Source: an uncultured Dysgonomonas sp. (lineage in GTDB: Bacteria; Bacteroidota; Bacteroidia; Bacteroidales; Dysgonomonadaceae). From it: 5,364 nt of DNA. Location: contig CALNCC010000166.1 of NCBI GenBank assembly GCA_937875275.1, forward strand, positions 1 to 5,364, written 5' to 3'. The notes below the pieces were generated by a model. It was given only the letters and a program-made list of their open reading frames with translations, did no database searches and was not told the origin of the DNA. Shown one piece after another: positions 1-5,364 of this stretch (the first letter of the stretch is position 1; every line of letters begins with the position of its first letter). The translations under genes were made by a program, and so were the position numbers.

Positions 1-435
1 CCCTTAGGGCAGGTGGCTCGACTAAAACAGCGTACCGACAAAATAAACAGCCTGAACAGGACTGCGAAAGAAAAATATAAAAGATCTCTGTTTGTCCATC
101 TCGATAGCCGTAGCCAGAAACATCAGTTAGACGTTTTCTTCTATCATGCCGAAAATAGTGTTGCCGGCAAGAAGTTAGCGAATACAATGAGATCGACATT
201 TGAAGATCAATACAAAAAGCATCAGCCCAATCGGGGATTTACAGGCACAGTGGGTTCTCGTGGACTATATATGCTGGAAAAGACAGCGCCGATAGCATTA
301 TTTGCCGAACTGGCGAATATGCAAAACACATTCGATCAGCGGCGGTTTCTCGATCCTGATAACAGGCAGGCATTAGCTAATTGGATTTGTCTGTGTTTTA
401 TCAAGGACTATGAAATCTGGAAAGCAGGAAAATGA
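1..435 (+). CDS. N-acetylmuramoyl-L-alanine amidase, C-terminal part (5' truncated by window edge)
   Basis: This is the C-terminal part of a zinc-dependent Amidase_3-type enzyme, a family that cleaves the bond between N-acetylmuramic acid and L-alanine in peptidoglycan. The frame is open to base 1, and the GTG at 13 is unlikely to be the true start because family homology begins before it. Counting from that GTG, I see an R-x(2)-D-x(3)-L-x(2)-R-like helix (residues 6-16), FVHLDSR at 27-33 whose His29 (bases 97-99) fits the last zinc ligand of the usual SIHAN motif, a GLYML segment at 84-88, and LFAELANMQN at 96-105 whose Glu99 (bases 307-309) fits the catalytic glutamate. The C-terminal helix ends in a KDYE motif. 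The first two zinc ligands must lie upstream of the window. The protein would act in the periplasm; its signal peptide is not visible. HLDSR in place of HAN is a variant. The gene converges on the GH76 gene, with 58 bp between the stops. Confidence 0.87.
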   Translation, partial: PLGQVARLKQRTDKINSLNRTAKEKYKRSLFVHLDSRSQKHQLDVFFYHAENSVAGKKLANTMRSTFEDQYKKHQPNRGFTGTVGSRGLYMLEKTAPIALFAELANMQNTFDQRRFLDPDNRQALANWICLCFIKDYEIWKAGK

Positions 436-493
436 AAAGGAGAAAAGCCTTCCGAACAATCCTCCTTCCCCAATTATATTTTCGACAATTTCA

Positions 494-1702
494 CTATCTC
501 TTTGCGAGAGGCTCTAATACACACATCGCTTCCATCAACATACATCCCGACAGATGAGGGGTAAGGCATACAGCATCTTCTTTAGCCGGAGCCTTGTGCC
601 AGTTGCCACCATACAGCATGGTTTCTTTATTAACCCCTTGCTCAGCCATCACTGTTGCCAGATGAGTGATGTAGTCATGAAAATTCTTTTTGGTATCATA
701 ATCCAAGTTCGGATCATTTATCAGTCTCACAAAATAGCGGAAGAAAATACCGTGGAATAAACCTCCATCGCCCGATGTAGAATTATTCAGCACACCATTG
801 TTGGTCGACATATAATCGATAACATAGTTGGCAGCTTTAGCGGCTTCGTCCAAATATTGTTTATTTTTCGTGATCTTATACAACTCGTGAGCAGCACCGA
901 TAAATGTACCTTGATTGTATGTGAAAATAGCAGGACTCACCTTCCCCTGAGCGTTCATATTATCTCGTACTCTTCCGTCTGTCGGCTCGTACAAGTTATC
1001 CCTCAGCCAAGTGTATATTTTGGTTGCTTCGCGCAGATAGGCTCTTTTGTTTTTCTTTCCCGGATTATCTATCTCATCGTACATGCTGTATATGCGTGCA
1101 GCAATGATTGCGGCAGGTCCATTAGAGCAAGCGTTTTTCGATTTACCCACATCTGTTTTCCAAGTGATGCCACCCTTCCACGGTTCTTCTTTTTCGGGTC
1201 CCCAAGTAGACCAAATCCAATCGTTGTACATCTGCTTTGCTTTCAGAAAATATTTCTGATCTTTAGTTGTTTCGTACATACGCAATTGAGCAAGAACGAG
1301 CCATTCCATATCGTCAACAAACTCATTCCACCAAGGGTCGATCTCTTTTCCCGAAAAATTGAATTTCGGAGCACCTACCCACCAAAGAGGATAGATATCC
1401 AGATAATGATTATCCTTTGTGCGCATATAGGCATCGACAACAACATCCATAGCGTGAGCTTGTGGCCAATAGTGTGCCGTTGTCAGATCGGAAAGGTTGC
1501 TTCCATAATTGAAATAATACCTGTCAGGATAGTCCTTAAAGCTGGCTCCCCAGAATTGTTTTATCAAAGCTTGGGACATCCCCTCTGCCATTTTGTTCCA
1601 ATAAGCTGCATCCTTCGGCGGACTGCTCGTCCTCGTACTATAGGCGTCAACGACGAACAACGTTGATGCAGATAAGACAATGAATAATAGTGTTTTCTTC
1701 AT
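494..1702 (-). CDS. Glycoside hydrolase family 76 (alpha-1,6-mannanase-like), secreted
   Basis: This is a complete 402-residue protein, a normal length for GH76, whose characterised members are endo-alpha-1,6-mannanases acting on yeast and fungal mannan backbones. Residues 1-20 form a signal peptide (MKK, a hydrophobic core, then VVDA with a likely signal peptidase I cut after Ala20). There is no lipobox cysteine, so a periplasmic or secreted location is expected. The paired catalytic aspartates sit at 130-131 in EFVDDMEW. Other family landmarks are GGITW at 177-181, KNACSNGPAA at 189-198, TYNQGTFIGA at 261-270 and LFHGIFFRYF at 315-324, arranged as in an (alpha/alpha)6 barrel. The ATG at 1702 is chosen because it begins the signal peptide and lies just downstream of a good Bacteroidota promoter. 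No SusC/SusD or other carbohydrate genes are visible nearby, so the substrate is inferred from the family only. Confidence 0.93.
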   Translation of the reverse strand: MKKTLLFIVLSASTLFVVDAYSTRTSSPPKDAAYWNKMAEGMSQALIKQFWGASFKDYPDRYYFNYGSNLSDLTTAHYWPQAHAMDVVVDAYMRTKDNHYLDIYPLWWVGAPKFNFSGKEIDPWWNEFVDDMEWLVLAQLRMYETTKDQKYFLKAKQMYNDWIWSTWGPEKEEPWKGGITWKTDVGKSKNACSNGPAAIIAARIYSMYDEIDNPGKKNKRAYLREATKIYTWLRDNLYEPTDGRVRDNMNAQGKVSPAIFTYNQGTFIGAAHELYKITKNKQYLDEAAKAANYVIDYMSTNNGVLNNSTSGDGGLFHGIFFRYFVRLINDPNLDYDTKKNFHDYITHLATVMAEQGVNKETMLYGGNWHKAPAKEDAVCLTPHLSGCMLMEAMCVLEPLAKR

Positions 1703-1731
1703 GATGGTGTTTTAAGATATTCATAATTACC

Positions 1732-1763
1732 CAAATATAAGATCTTTGATTGTTTCCTACAAG
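1732..1763 (-). promoter_or_regulatory. Bacteroidota-type promoter for the GH76 gene
   Basis: On the minus strand a perfect -7 box TATATTTG (consensus TAnnTTTG) lies at 1739-1732. A CTTG that matches three of four bases of the -33 TTTG lies at 1763-1760, with a 20-base spacer, which is the usual spacing for the Bacteroidota primary sigma factor. Transcription would begin near 1725, giving an A/T-rich leader of about 25 bases containing TTAAAA and no Shine-Dalgarno sequence. Confidence 0.65.
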
Positions 1764-1832
1764 TATTCAGATACGATTGTCTGTTGTTAAAAAATAAGCA
1801 TAGAAGCATAAGCTGCAATCTGTTTTTTGTTC

Positions 1833-1840
1833 TATCTTTG
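1833..1840 (+). promoter_or_regulatory. -7 promoter box for the rhomboid gene
   Basis: TATCTTTG matches the Bacteroidota -7 consensus TAnnTTTG exactly and lies 22 bases before the rhomboid ATG. The transcript would have a short leader containing an A-run (TGTAAAAAAAC). No good TTTG -33 box is present at the expected 19-21 base spacing, so the upstream element is weak. It is divergent from the GH76 promoter, with the two -7 boxes about 95 bp apart. Confidence 0.55.
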
Positions 1841-1862
1841 CCACTGTAAAAAAACATACTGA

Positions 1863-2522
1863 ATGGACCAAATAGGAGCATACATACCATATCTGATAAT
1901 AGCAATAACCGTATTGACGAGTATCAAAGGATTTAATGACAGAGCATTCTTCGACAGATTGAAATTTAATGTCGGAGCCATATTGTCGCCTCCTCGCCAG
2001 TGGGATCGATTAGTGTCTTCAGCCTTTCTTCATGGAGACTGGATGCACCTGATTTTCAATATGATGACACTCTATTTCTTCTCCGACATCATCATGTATG
2101 CGATGGGTGTATGGCACTACTTGGGCATTTATTTCTTTGCCATCATCGGCGGAGGATTACTATCGCTATTGGTACACCGCAAAAACTATTATTACAGTGC
2201 CATCGGGGCATCGGGAGGAGTTGTCGGAGTATTGTTTGCCGCCATAGCTATTTTCCCTGAGATACCTATCCGGTTTATGTTTATCCCGATAGACATACCC
2301 GGTTGGATATTTGGTATCGCGTATTTGTTGTATTCAATATACGGAATGCGCAACTCGGTAGGTAATATAGGGCACGACGCACATATGGGAGGTGCTGCCA
2401 TGGGCGTGTTGTGGATTGTCATTTTCTATCCTCAGGCATTAGCGGCAAACGCATTGTATATAGGTTTGATGATTATTCCGCTTGTAGCCCTTGCGGTAAT
2501 GGTCTGGAAACAGAAATCCTGA
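1863..2522 (+). CDS. Rhomboid family intramembrane serine protease
   Basis: This 219-residue polytopic membrane protein carries the complete rhomboid active site. FLHGDWMHLIFNMM at 55-68 is the H-x4-H-x3-N motif (His57, His62, Asn66). GASGG at 115-119 supplies the catalytic Ser117. GHDAHMGGAAMG at 170-181 supplies the catalytic His174, in the usual AHxGG context. Hydrophobic segments at about 5-22, 61-82, 86-104, 115-132, 145-160, 175-190 and 196-214 fit six to seven membrane spans in the inner membrane. Rhomboids cut substrate transmembrane helices by a Ser-His dyad; the substrate here is unknown. The ATG at 1863 follows a perfect -7 box and puts the first hydrophobic helix at the N-terminus. 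The gene is divergent from GH76 and co-directional with the acidic-protein gene 78 bp downstream. Confidence 0.93.
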   Translation: MDQIGAYIPYLIIAITVLTSIKGFNDRAFFDRLKFNVGAILSPPRQWDRLVSSAFLHGDWMHLIFNMMTLYFFSDIIMYAMGVWHYLGIYFFAIIGGGLLSLLVHRKNYYYSAIGASGGVVGVLFAAIAIFPEIPIRFMFIPIDIPGWIFGIAYLLYSIYGMRNSVGNIGHDAHMGGAAMGVLWIVIFYPQALAANALYIGLMIIPLVALAVMVWKQKS

Positions 2523-2600
2523 TCTCCTTTTTTTTGAAGATAGAGTGAACATAGATTTTTCAAGTTTGTTATAAAAGTATAATTAAGAAACAAAACCATT

Positions 2601-2930
2601 ATGGGCAAAAATGATCCGATACAATACGATGAAGATGATGCTGTAAAGTTTATCCAAAATCGACTGCCACAAGAGGCAAAAAATAAATATTCTAATGATG
2701 AAATCAATTATGTGATTGATATCATATACGATTTCTACGAAGAAAAAGGTGTGATGAATATGGATGACGAAGACGAATCGTCTGTCGAAATTGATGAAGA
2801 TGAAATGATAACTTATGTGATGAAAAGTATCAAAAAAGACAAATTCAAACATTTCGAAGAAGAAGATATAATATTTATAATTCAAGGAGAGTTAGCTTAT
2901 TGCGAATCAATCGGAATTTTTGAAGACTAA
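2601..2930 (+). CDS. Small acidic protein with internal duplication, function unknown
   Basis: I do not recognise an established function. The 109-residue protein is soluble (no signal peptide or membrane span) and extremely acidic: about 31 Asp/Glu against 11 Lys/Arg, with acidic runs at 10-13, 55-59 and 65-68. Residues 10-54 align without gaps to 65-109: DEDD/DEDE at the start, FI/YV, Y30/F85, I35/I90, YVI/FII at 37-39 and 92-94, E47/E102 and G50/G105. This suggests two copies of a helical unit of about 45 residues joined by an acidic linker. The reading frame is credible because it is flanked closely by co-directional genes, and its codons and composition look coding, although it is visibly more AT-rich than its neighbours. 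The ATG at 2601 has an A-rich leader with no Shine-Dalgarno sequence. It sits 78 bp after rhomboid and 48 bp before the lipoprotein gene, so co-transcription is possible but not shown. Confidence 0.8.
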   Translation: MGKNDPIQYDEDDAVKFIQNRLPQEAKNKYSNDEINYVIDIIYDFYEEKGVMNMDDEDESSVEIDEDEMITYVMKSIKKDKFKHFEEEDIIFIIQGELAYCESIGIFED

Positions 2931-2978
2931 ATAGTTCAATAAAAGTTTATAAACCAAACAAAAACTTATTCTACAGTT

Positions 2979-3653
2979 ATGAGAAATTATTCATTTATTG
3001 CAGCGATTATTCTTAGCTGCGCAGTTTTATTTTCAGCGTGTGATGCAAGTAATACAGCTAAGGGCGGAGGCATAGGTGCTGCTGCCGGAGCCGGATTAGG
3101 CGCAGGTATTGGAGCCATTATAGGTGGTGGTAAAGGTGCTGCATGGGGTGCCGGTATCGGAGCCGTAGCAGGTGGTACTGCCGGTGTTATTATCGGTAAC
3201 AAGATGGACAAACAGAAAAAAGAATTGGAAGAAATCAATGGCGCACAAGTTGAGTCTATCAACGACGGTCAAGCTATTAAGGTTACTTTCGAATCGGGAA
3301 TATTGTTTGCAACAAGCTCGAACACATTGAATGCTGCTTCTAAAACTGCATTGACAAGCTTTGCTGAATCATTGACCAACAATCCAGATACAGATGTAGA
3401 GATATACGGACATACTGATAGTACAGGTTCGGATAAGGTCAACAATCCGTTGTCAGAAAAAAGAGCGCAAGCCGTATATAGCTACCTTGTACAACAAGGC
3501 GTTTCAGGCAAACGTATGACATCTACAGGATTAGGATCTACAAGTCCGATTGCTGACAACACAACAGTAGAAGGTCGTGCCGAGAATCGTCGTGTAGAGG
3601 TTTATATCTTGCCTAACGAAAAAATGATTAAAGACGCGGAAGCAGGAAAATAA
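2979..3653 (+). CDS. OmpA family lipoprotein with glycine zipper (YiaD-like)
   Basis: This 224-residue outer-membrane lipoprotein is expected to tether the outer membrane to peptidoglycan. Residues 1-20 are a lipoprotein signal peptide with the lipobox FSAC, so Cys21 would be acylated. Residues 29-73 form a glycine zipper dense in GxxxG repeats (GIGAAAGAGLGAGIGAIIGG at 31-50), which packs membrane helices. The OmpA_C-like domain spans about 98-212. It contains GHTDSTG at 144-150, LSEKRAQAV at 158-166 and AENRRVEVY at 201-209. Asp147 and Arg162, 15 residues apart, match the pair that binds diaminopimelate in OmpA-type domains. The order lipobox, glycine zipper, OmpA domain is that of E. coli YiaD. 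It lies 48 bp after the acidic-protein gene and is followed by an intrinsic terminator. The ATG at 2979 begins the signal peptide. Confidence 0.94.
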   Translation: MRNYSFIAAIILSCAVLFSACDASNTAKGGGIGAAAGAGLGAGIGAIIGGGKGAAWGAGIGAVAGGTAGVIIGNKMDKQKKELEEINGAQVESINDGQAIKVTFESGILFATSSNTLNAASKTALTSFAESLTNNPDTDVEIYGHTDSTGSDKVNNPLSEKRAQAVYSYLVQQGVSGKRMTSTGLGSTSPIADNTTVEGRAENRRVEVYILPNEKMIKDAEAGK

Positions 3654-3697
3654 AAATAGCCTATTCTCCCTCAAAAGGGATAGAGAAAATATGGAAA

Positions 3698-3730
3698 AGA
3701 GATGTCTCAAAATGAGATGTCTCTTTTTTT
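3698..3730 (+). terminator. Rho-independent terminator after the OmpA-like lipoprotein gene
   Basis: The left arm at 3698-3709 (AGAGATGTCTCA) pairs along all 12 positions with the right arm at 3713-3724 (TGAGATGTCTCT) around an AAA loop, with two adjacent G-U wobbles in the middle. The stem is followed by six further T residues at 3725-3730. The upstream A-run (3695-3697) can extend the stem into the T-tract. It starts 45 bp after the lipoprotein stop and separates that gene from the tsaB unit. Confidence 0.85.
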
Positions 3731-3767
3731 ATGGACAAAATAGTAAGAAAAGAACAATATTAAGAAT

Positions 3768-3775
3768 TAACTTTG
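3768..3775 (+). promoter_or_regulatory. -7 promoter box for tsaB and the phosphopantetheinyl transferase gene
   Basis: TAACTTTG matches the Bacteroidota -7 consensus TAnnTTTG and lies 23 bases before the tsaB ATG, just after the terminator of the preceding unit. The -33 position (TAAG at about 3744-3747) matches TTTG poorly, so only the -7 element is persuasive. The placement after a terminator supports a new transcription start here. Confidence 0.55.
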
Positions 3776-3798
3776 CATCATAAAGGTCTAAAAACGAT

Positions 3799-4509
3799 AT
3801 GGCATATATAATAAATATAGAGACAGCAACCGAAGTTTGTTCCGTGTCGGTAGCGAACGACAACGATATCATCTTCTATCGTGAAGAAACGGCAGGCCCA
3901 TCACACGCCACCCTATTGGGAACGTATGTAGATGAAGCTGTCCGTTTCCTCCGGGAGAAAAACATCGCGCCTGATGCCGTCGCTGTCAGCTGTGGCCCCG
4001 GATCATACACCGGGTTAAGAATCGGAGTATCAGAGGCAAAAGGCGTTTGCTATGGATATAGTATTCCGATGATAGCCATAAAAACATTAGAAGTGATATC
4101 GAAAGCCGCCCTGATGTCATCTGCAACCTCGATTGAAAAAGCGACATTACTATGTCCGATGATTGACGCCCGCAGGATGGAGGTCTATGATGCCATATAC
4201 AATACCCAATTGAATGAGTTAAAACCAACCTCGGCTGATATCATAGACGAGCATTCGTTTTCGGAGATACTCGACAGCAACAAGGTCGCCTTCTTCGGCA
4301 ACGGGTCGGCAAAATGCAAGGATGTTATCACTCACAACAATGCTATATTTATCGATGGCGTATATCCAAGTGCTGCGGCAATGGTTCCCCTTTCGACAGA
4401 AGCCTATGAGCAGAAGAAGTTTGTCGATTCGGCTTATTTCGAACCATTCTATCTGAAAGATTTTGTGGCTACGATCCCCAAGAACAAGGTTCTCAACAGT
4501 AACTCATAA
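3799..4509 (+). CDS. tsaB: tRNA threonylcarbamoyladenosine biosynthesis protein TsaB
   Basis: TsaB (formerly YeaZ) is the non-catalytic ASKHA-fold partner of TsaD. With TsaE they transfer the threonylcarbamoyl group to A37 of tRNAs that read ANN codons, making the t6A modification in the cytoplasm. The protein is 236 residues long, close to the E. coli length. Diagnostic features are IINIETATEVCSVSV at 4-18, the SHATLL segment at 35-40, SCGPGSYTGLRIGVSEAKG at 64-82 (the family signature that forms the dimer interface), and CPMIDARRMEVYDAIY near the middle. The C-terminal FEPFYLKDFVAT is typical for the family, whose members usually end soon after a YL/YLR motif. The ATG at 3799 gives the expected N-terminus and lies 23 bp after a -7 box. 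The phosphopantetheinyl transferase begins 8 bp after the stop, so the two are almost certainly co-transcribed. Confidence 0.96.
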   Translation: MAYIINIETATEVCSVSVANDNDIIFYREETAGPSHATLLGTYVDEAVRFLREKNIAPDAVAVSCGPGSYTGLRIGVSEAKGVCYGYSIPMIAIKTLEVISKAALMSSATSIEKATLLCPMIDARRMEVYDAIYNTQLNELKPTSADIIDEHSFSEILDSNKVAFFGNGSAKCKDVITHNNAIFIDGVYPSAAAMVPLSTEAYEQKKFVDSAYFEPFYLKDFVATIPKNKVLNSNS

Positions 4510-4517
4510 CTTCCCCA

Positions 4518-5063
4518 ATGCTATATCTCAAGCTTGACATCACCGCCGACACCCGATTGGGAATATGGAAGATTGATGAATCTGCCGAGGATTTAGCTTT
4601 GCTATTGACCGAGAAGCAGTGGCTGCAAGACGATGTATTCACGCTGAAATCGCCCAAACGTATTATAGAACGGCTGGCTGTCCGTGTTTTATTGAGGGAA
4701 TTATTACAAGATGAATGTCGCATATTTTATCATCCGTCAGGCAAACCGTATTTGACTAACGGATACAACATCAGCATATCGCATACCGATGGTTATGTCG
4801 CTGTATTATTATCGAAAAGCAATATTTGTGGTGTCGATATAGAACATTTTTCGGAGCAAGTGAGGCGAGTGAAAAACCGTTTCGTTTCGGACAAAGAATA
4901 TTTAGACAAGAACACAGAACTACAACATCTACTCCTTCATTGGTCTGCCAAAGAAACGGTGTATAAGATTGTAGACGATTCGACCATCATATTGAAAGAA
5001 GATGCAAAAGTTTACCCCTTCGGAGCAAGGGCAGTTCGATGTGTCGGCGTCAATGCCCGATAA
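4518..5063 (+). CDS. 4'-phosphopantetheinyl transferase (Sfp type), C-terminus frameshifted
   Basis: This enzyme moves the phosphopantetheine arm of coenzyme A onto a serine of acyl- or peptidyl-carrier proteins. The frame gives 181 residues. GKPYL at 75-79 and ISISHTDGYVAVLL at 85-98 belong to the family core. GVDIE at 105-109 provides the Mg-binding Asp107 and Glu109, and WSAKETVYK at 142-150 provides Glu146 and the catalytic Lys150. All catalytic residues are therefore intact. After Pro167 the frame departs: residues 168-181 resemble nothing in the family, while the +1 frame carries the expected C-terminal tail to a stop at 5134-5136. With one base fewer, or a +1 slip, the product would be 205 residues, a normal length. 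The ATG at 4518 is 8 bp after tsaB and gives a family-like N-terminus ending in TRLGIWKI. Sequencing error, recent mutation and programmed frameshifting all remain possible. Confidence 0.9.
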   Translation: MLYLKLDITADTRLGIWKIDESAEDLALLLTEKQWLQDDVFTLKSPKRIIERLAVRVLLRELLQDECRIFYHPSGKPYLTNGYNISISHTDGYVAVLLSKSNICGVDIEHFSEQVRRVKNRFVSDKEYLDKNTELQHLLLHWSAKETVYKIVDDSTIILKEDAKVYPFGARAVRCVGVNAR

Positions 5064-5136
5064 ACAGCAAACATACGTTATGAATTATAGGGTCGACAAC
5101 GATTTCGTTTTGACCTATTGTTTCGAATCGAGATAA
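5014..5136 (+). other. Displaced C-terminal tail of the phosphopantetheinyl transferase (+1 frame)
   Basis: From 5014 to the TAA at 5134-5136 the +1 frame is open. It encodes EQGQFDVSASMPDK, then a short strand-like stretch NYRVDNDFVLTYCF near the end. This is the usual closing beta-strand pattern of small Bacteroidota Sfp-type transferases (G-x-F, then a polar turn, then a hydrophobic strand ending near LTY). It has no start of its own, so it is best read as the rest of the preceding gene separated by a one-base shift around 5015-5021. Its last 22 bases overlap the 3' end of the minus-strand gene. Confidence 0.8.
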
Positions 5137-5364
5137 TATTCGAACTCGAAAGAAAGGTTATCATATATCTCAACCTTTACAAGATCATCCAAAGTTTTAT
5201 ATTCTGATATACGGCTCAAAATATCGTCTGCAACCTCTTGCGAGTCGCGTCCTGTATATTTCAACACCAAGAGACAAGCATTCCGCACAAACAGATCATT
5301 CTCCGCCAAATCATCCCAGATATAGGGATACTCCTTAGTTGCAGGAGCAGAATCTATTTTCTTC
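5115..5364 (-). CDS. Unrecognised protein, C-terminal part (5' truncated by window edge)
   Basis: The frame is open from the window edge down to a TAG at 5117-5115 and gives at least 82 residues. The TTG at 5309 is not needed as a start because the frame continues upstream through a sensible sequence (SAPATKEYPYIWDD). I do not recognise the family. The visible part is hydrophilic and acidic, has no membrane span, and looks like two amphipathic helices (FVRNACLLVLKYTG, then SQEVADDILSRISEY) followed by a strand-rich end rich in Phe and Tyr (DNLSFEFEYYLDSKQ). It converges on the transferase gene. The stops are 52 bp apart if the transferase ends at 5063, and the genes overlap by 22 bp if its tail is restored. 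Coding status is inferred from the open frame and a plausible amino-acid pattern only. Confidence 0.6.
   Translation of the reverse strand, partial: KKIDSAPATKEYPYIWDDLAENDLFVRNACLLVLKYTGRDSQEVADDILSRISEYKTLDDLVKVEIYDNLSFEFEYYLDSKQ

Noticed and set aside
437..467. Possible hairpin between the amidase and GH76 genes (AAGGAG with CTCCTT)
   Set aside because: The stem is only 6 bp with a 19-base loop and is not followed by a clear T-run on either strand, so I do not call a terminator.
857..1666. Long plus-strand open frame (269 codons) antisense to the GH76 gene
   Set aside because: It lies wholly inside the clearly coding GH76 gene on the other strand, is rich in Cys, Ile, Phe and Ser in a low-complexity way, shows no family motif and has no promoter or leader of its own. 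It is a shadow of the real gene.
1699..1905. Minus-strand open frame across the divergent promoter region
   Set aside because: It overlaps the GH76 start and the first codons of rhomboid, covers both promoters and has no recognisable protein pattern.
2523..2600. T-run at 2528-2535 after rhomboid as a terminator, and TTTG at 2565-2568 as a promoter for the acidic-protein gene
   Set aside because: No convincing stem precedes the T-run, and no TAnnTTTG box follows the TTTG at the right distance.
2981..3230. Nucleotide repeats in the start of the OmpA-like gene as a repeat element
   Set aside because: The repetition comes from the GxxxG glycine-zipper codons and is explained by the protein.
2987..3262. 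Minus-strand open frame rich in Pro and Ala opposite the OmpA-like gene
   Set aside because: It is the complement of the glycine-zipper codons (GGN/GCN), which reads as proline and alanine repeats. The real product is on the plus strand.

Overview
The window looks like chromosomal DNA from a member of the Bacteroidota, most likely the order Bacteroidales (a Dysgonomonas-like genus is my guess, not demonstrable here). The reasons are matches to the Bacteroidota -7 promoter box TAnnTTTG upstream of several genes, A/T-rich leaders without Shine-Dalgarno sequences, moderately low GC, and the protein families present: a GH76 glycosidase, a YiaD-like OmpA lipoprotein and a small Sfp-type phosphopantetheinyl transferase next to tsaB. 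I see no mobile element, CRISPR array, tRNA or rRNA.

Layout. Positions 1-435 (+) hold the C-terminal end of an N-acetylmuramoyl-L-alanine amidase whose start lies before the window. Converging on it is a complete secreted GH76 glycoside hydrolase (494-1702, -). A 160-bp divergent promoter region separates this from a rhomboid intramembrane serine protease (1863-2522, +). Next come a small, very acidic unrecognised protein with an apparent internal duplication (2601-2930, +) and an OmpA/glycine-zipper outer-membrane lipoprotein (2979-3653, +). The block ends at a strong intrinsic terminator (3698-3730).

A new transcription unit with its own -7 box follows: tsaB (3799-4509), then 8 bp later a 4'-phosphopantetheinyl transferase (4518-5063). 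In this sequence the transferase is frameshifted near 5015-5021. The missing C-terminal tail is readable in the +1 frame up to 5136. The last 250 bases carry the C-terminal part of an unrecognised minus-strand gene that runs out of the window and whose 3' end overlaps the restored transferase tail by 22 bp.

How the genes work together. Most are independent housekeeping or envelope functions: peptidoglycan hydrolysis, envelope lipoprotein, membrane proteolysis, t6A tRNA modification and carrier-protein activation. There is no convincing novel system. The two points most worth following are the frameshifted transferase at a CCCC/CCC-T site and the gapless internal repeat in the acidic protein.
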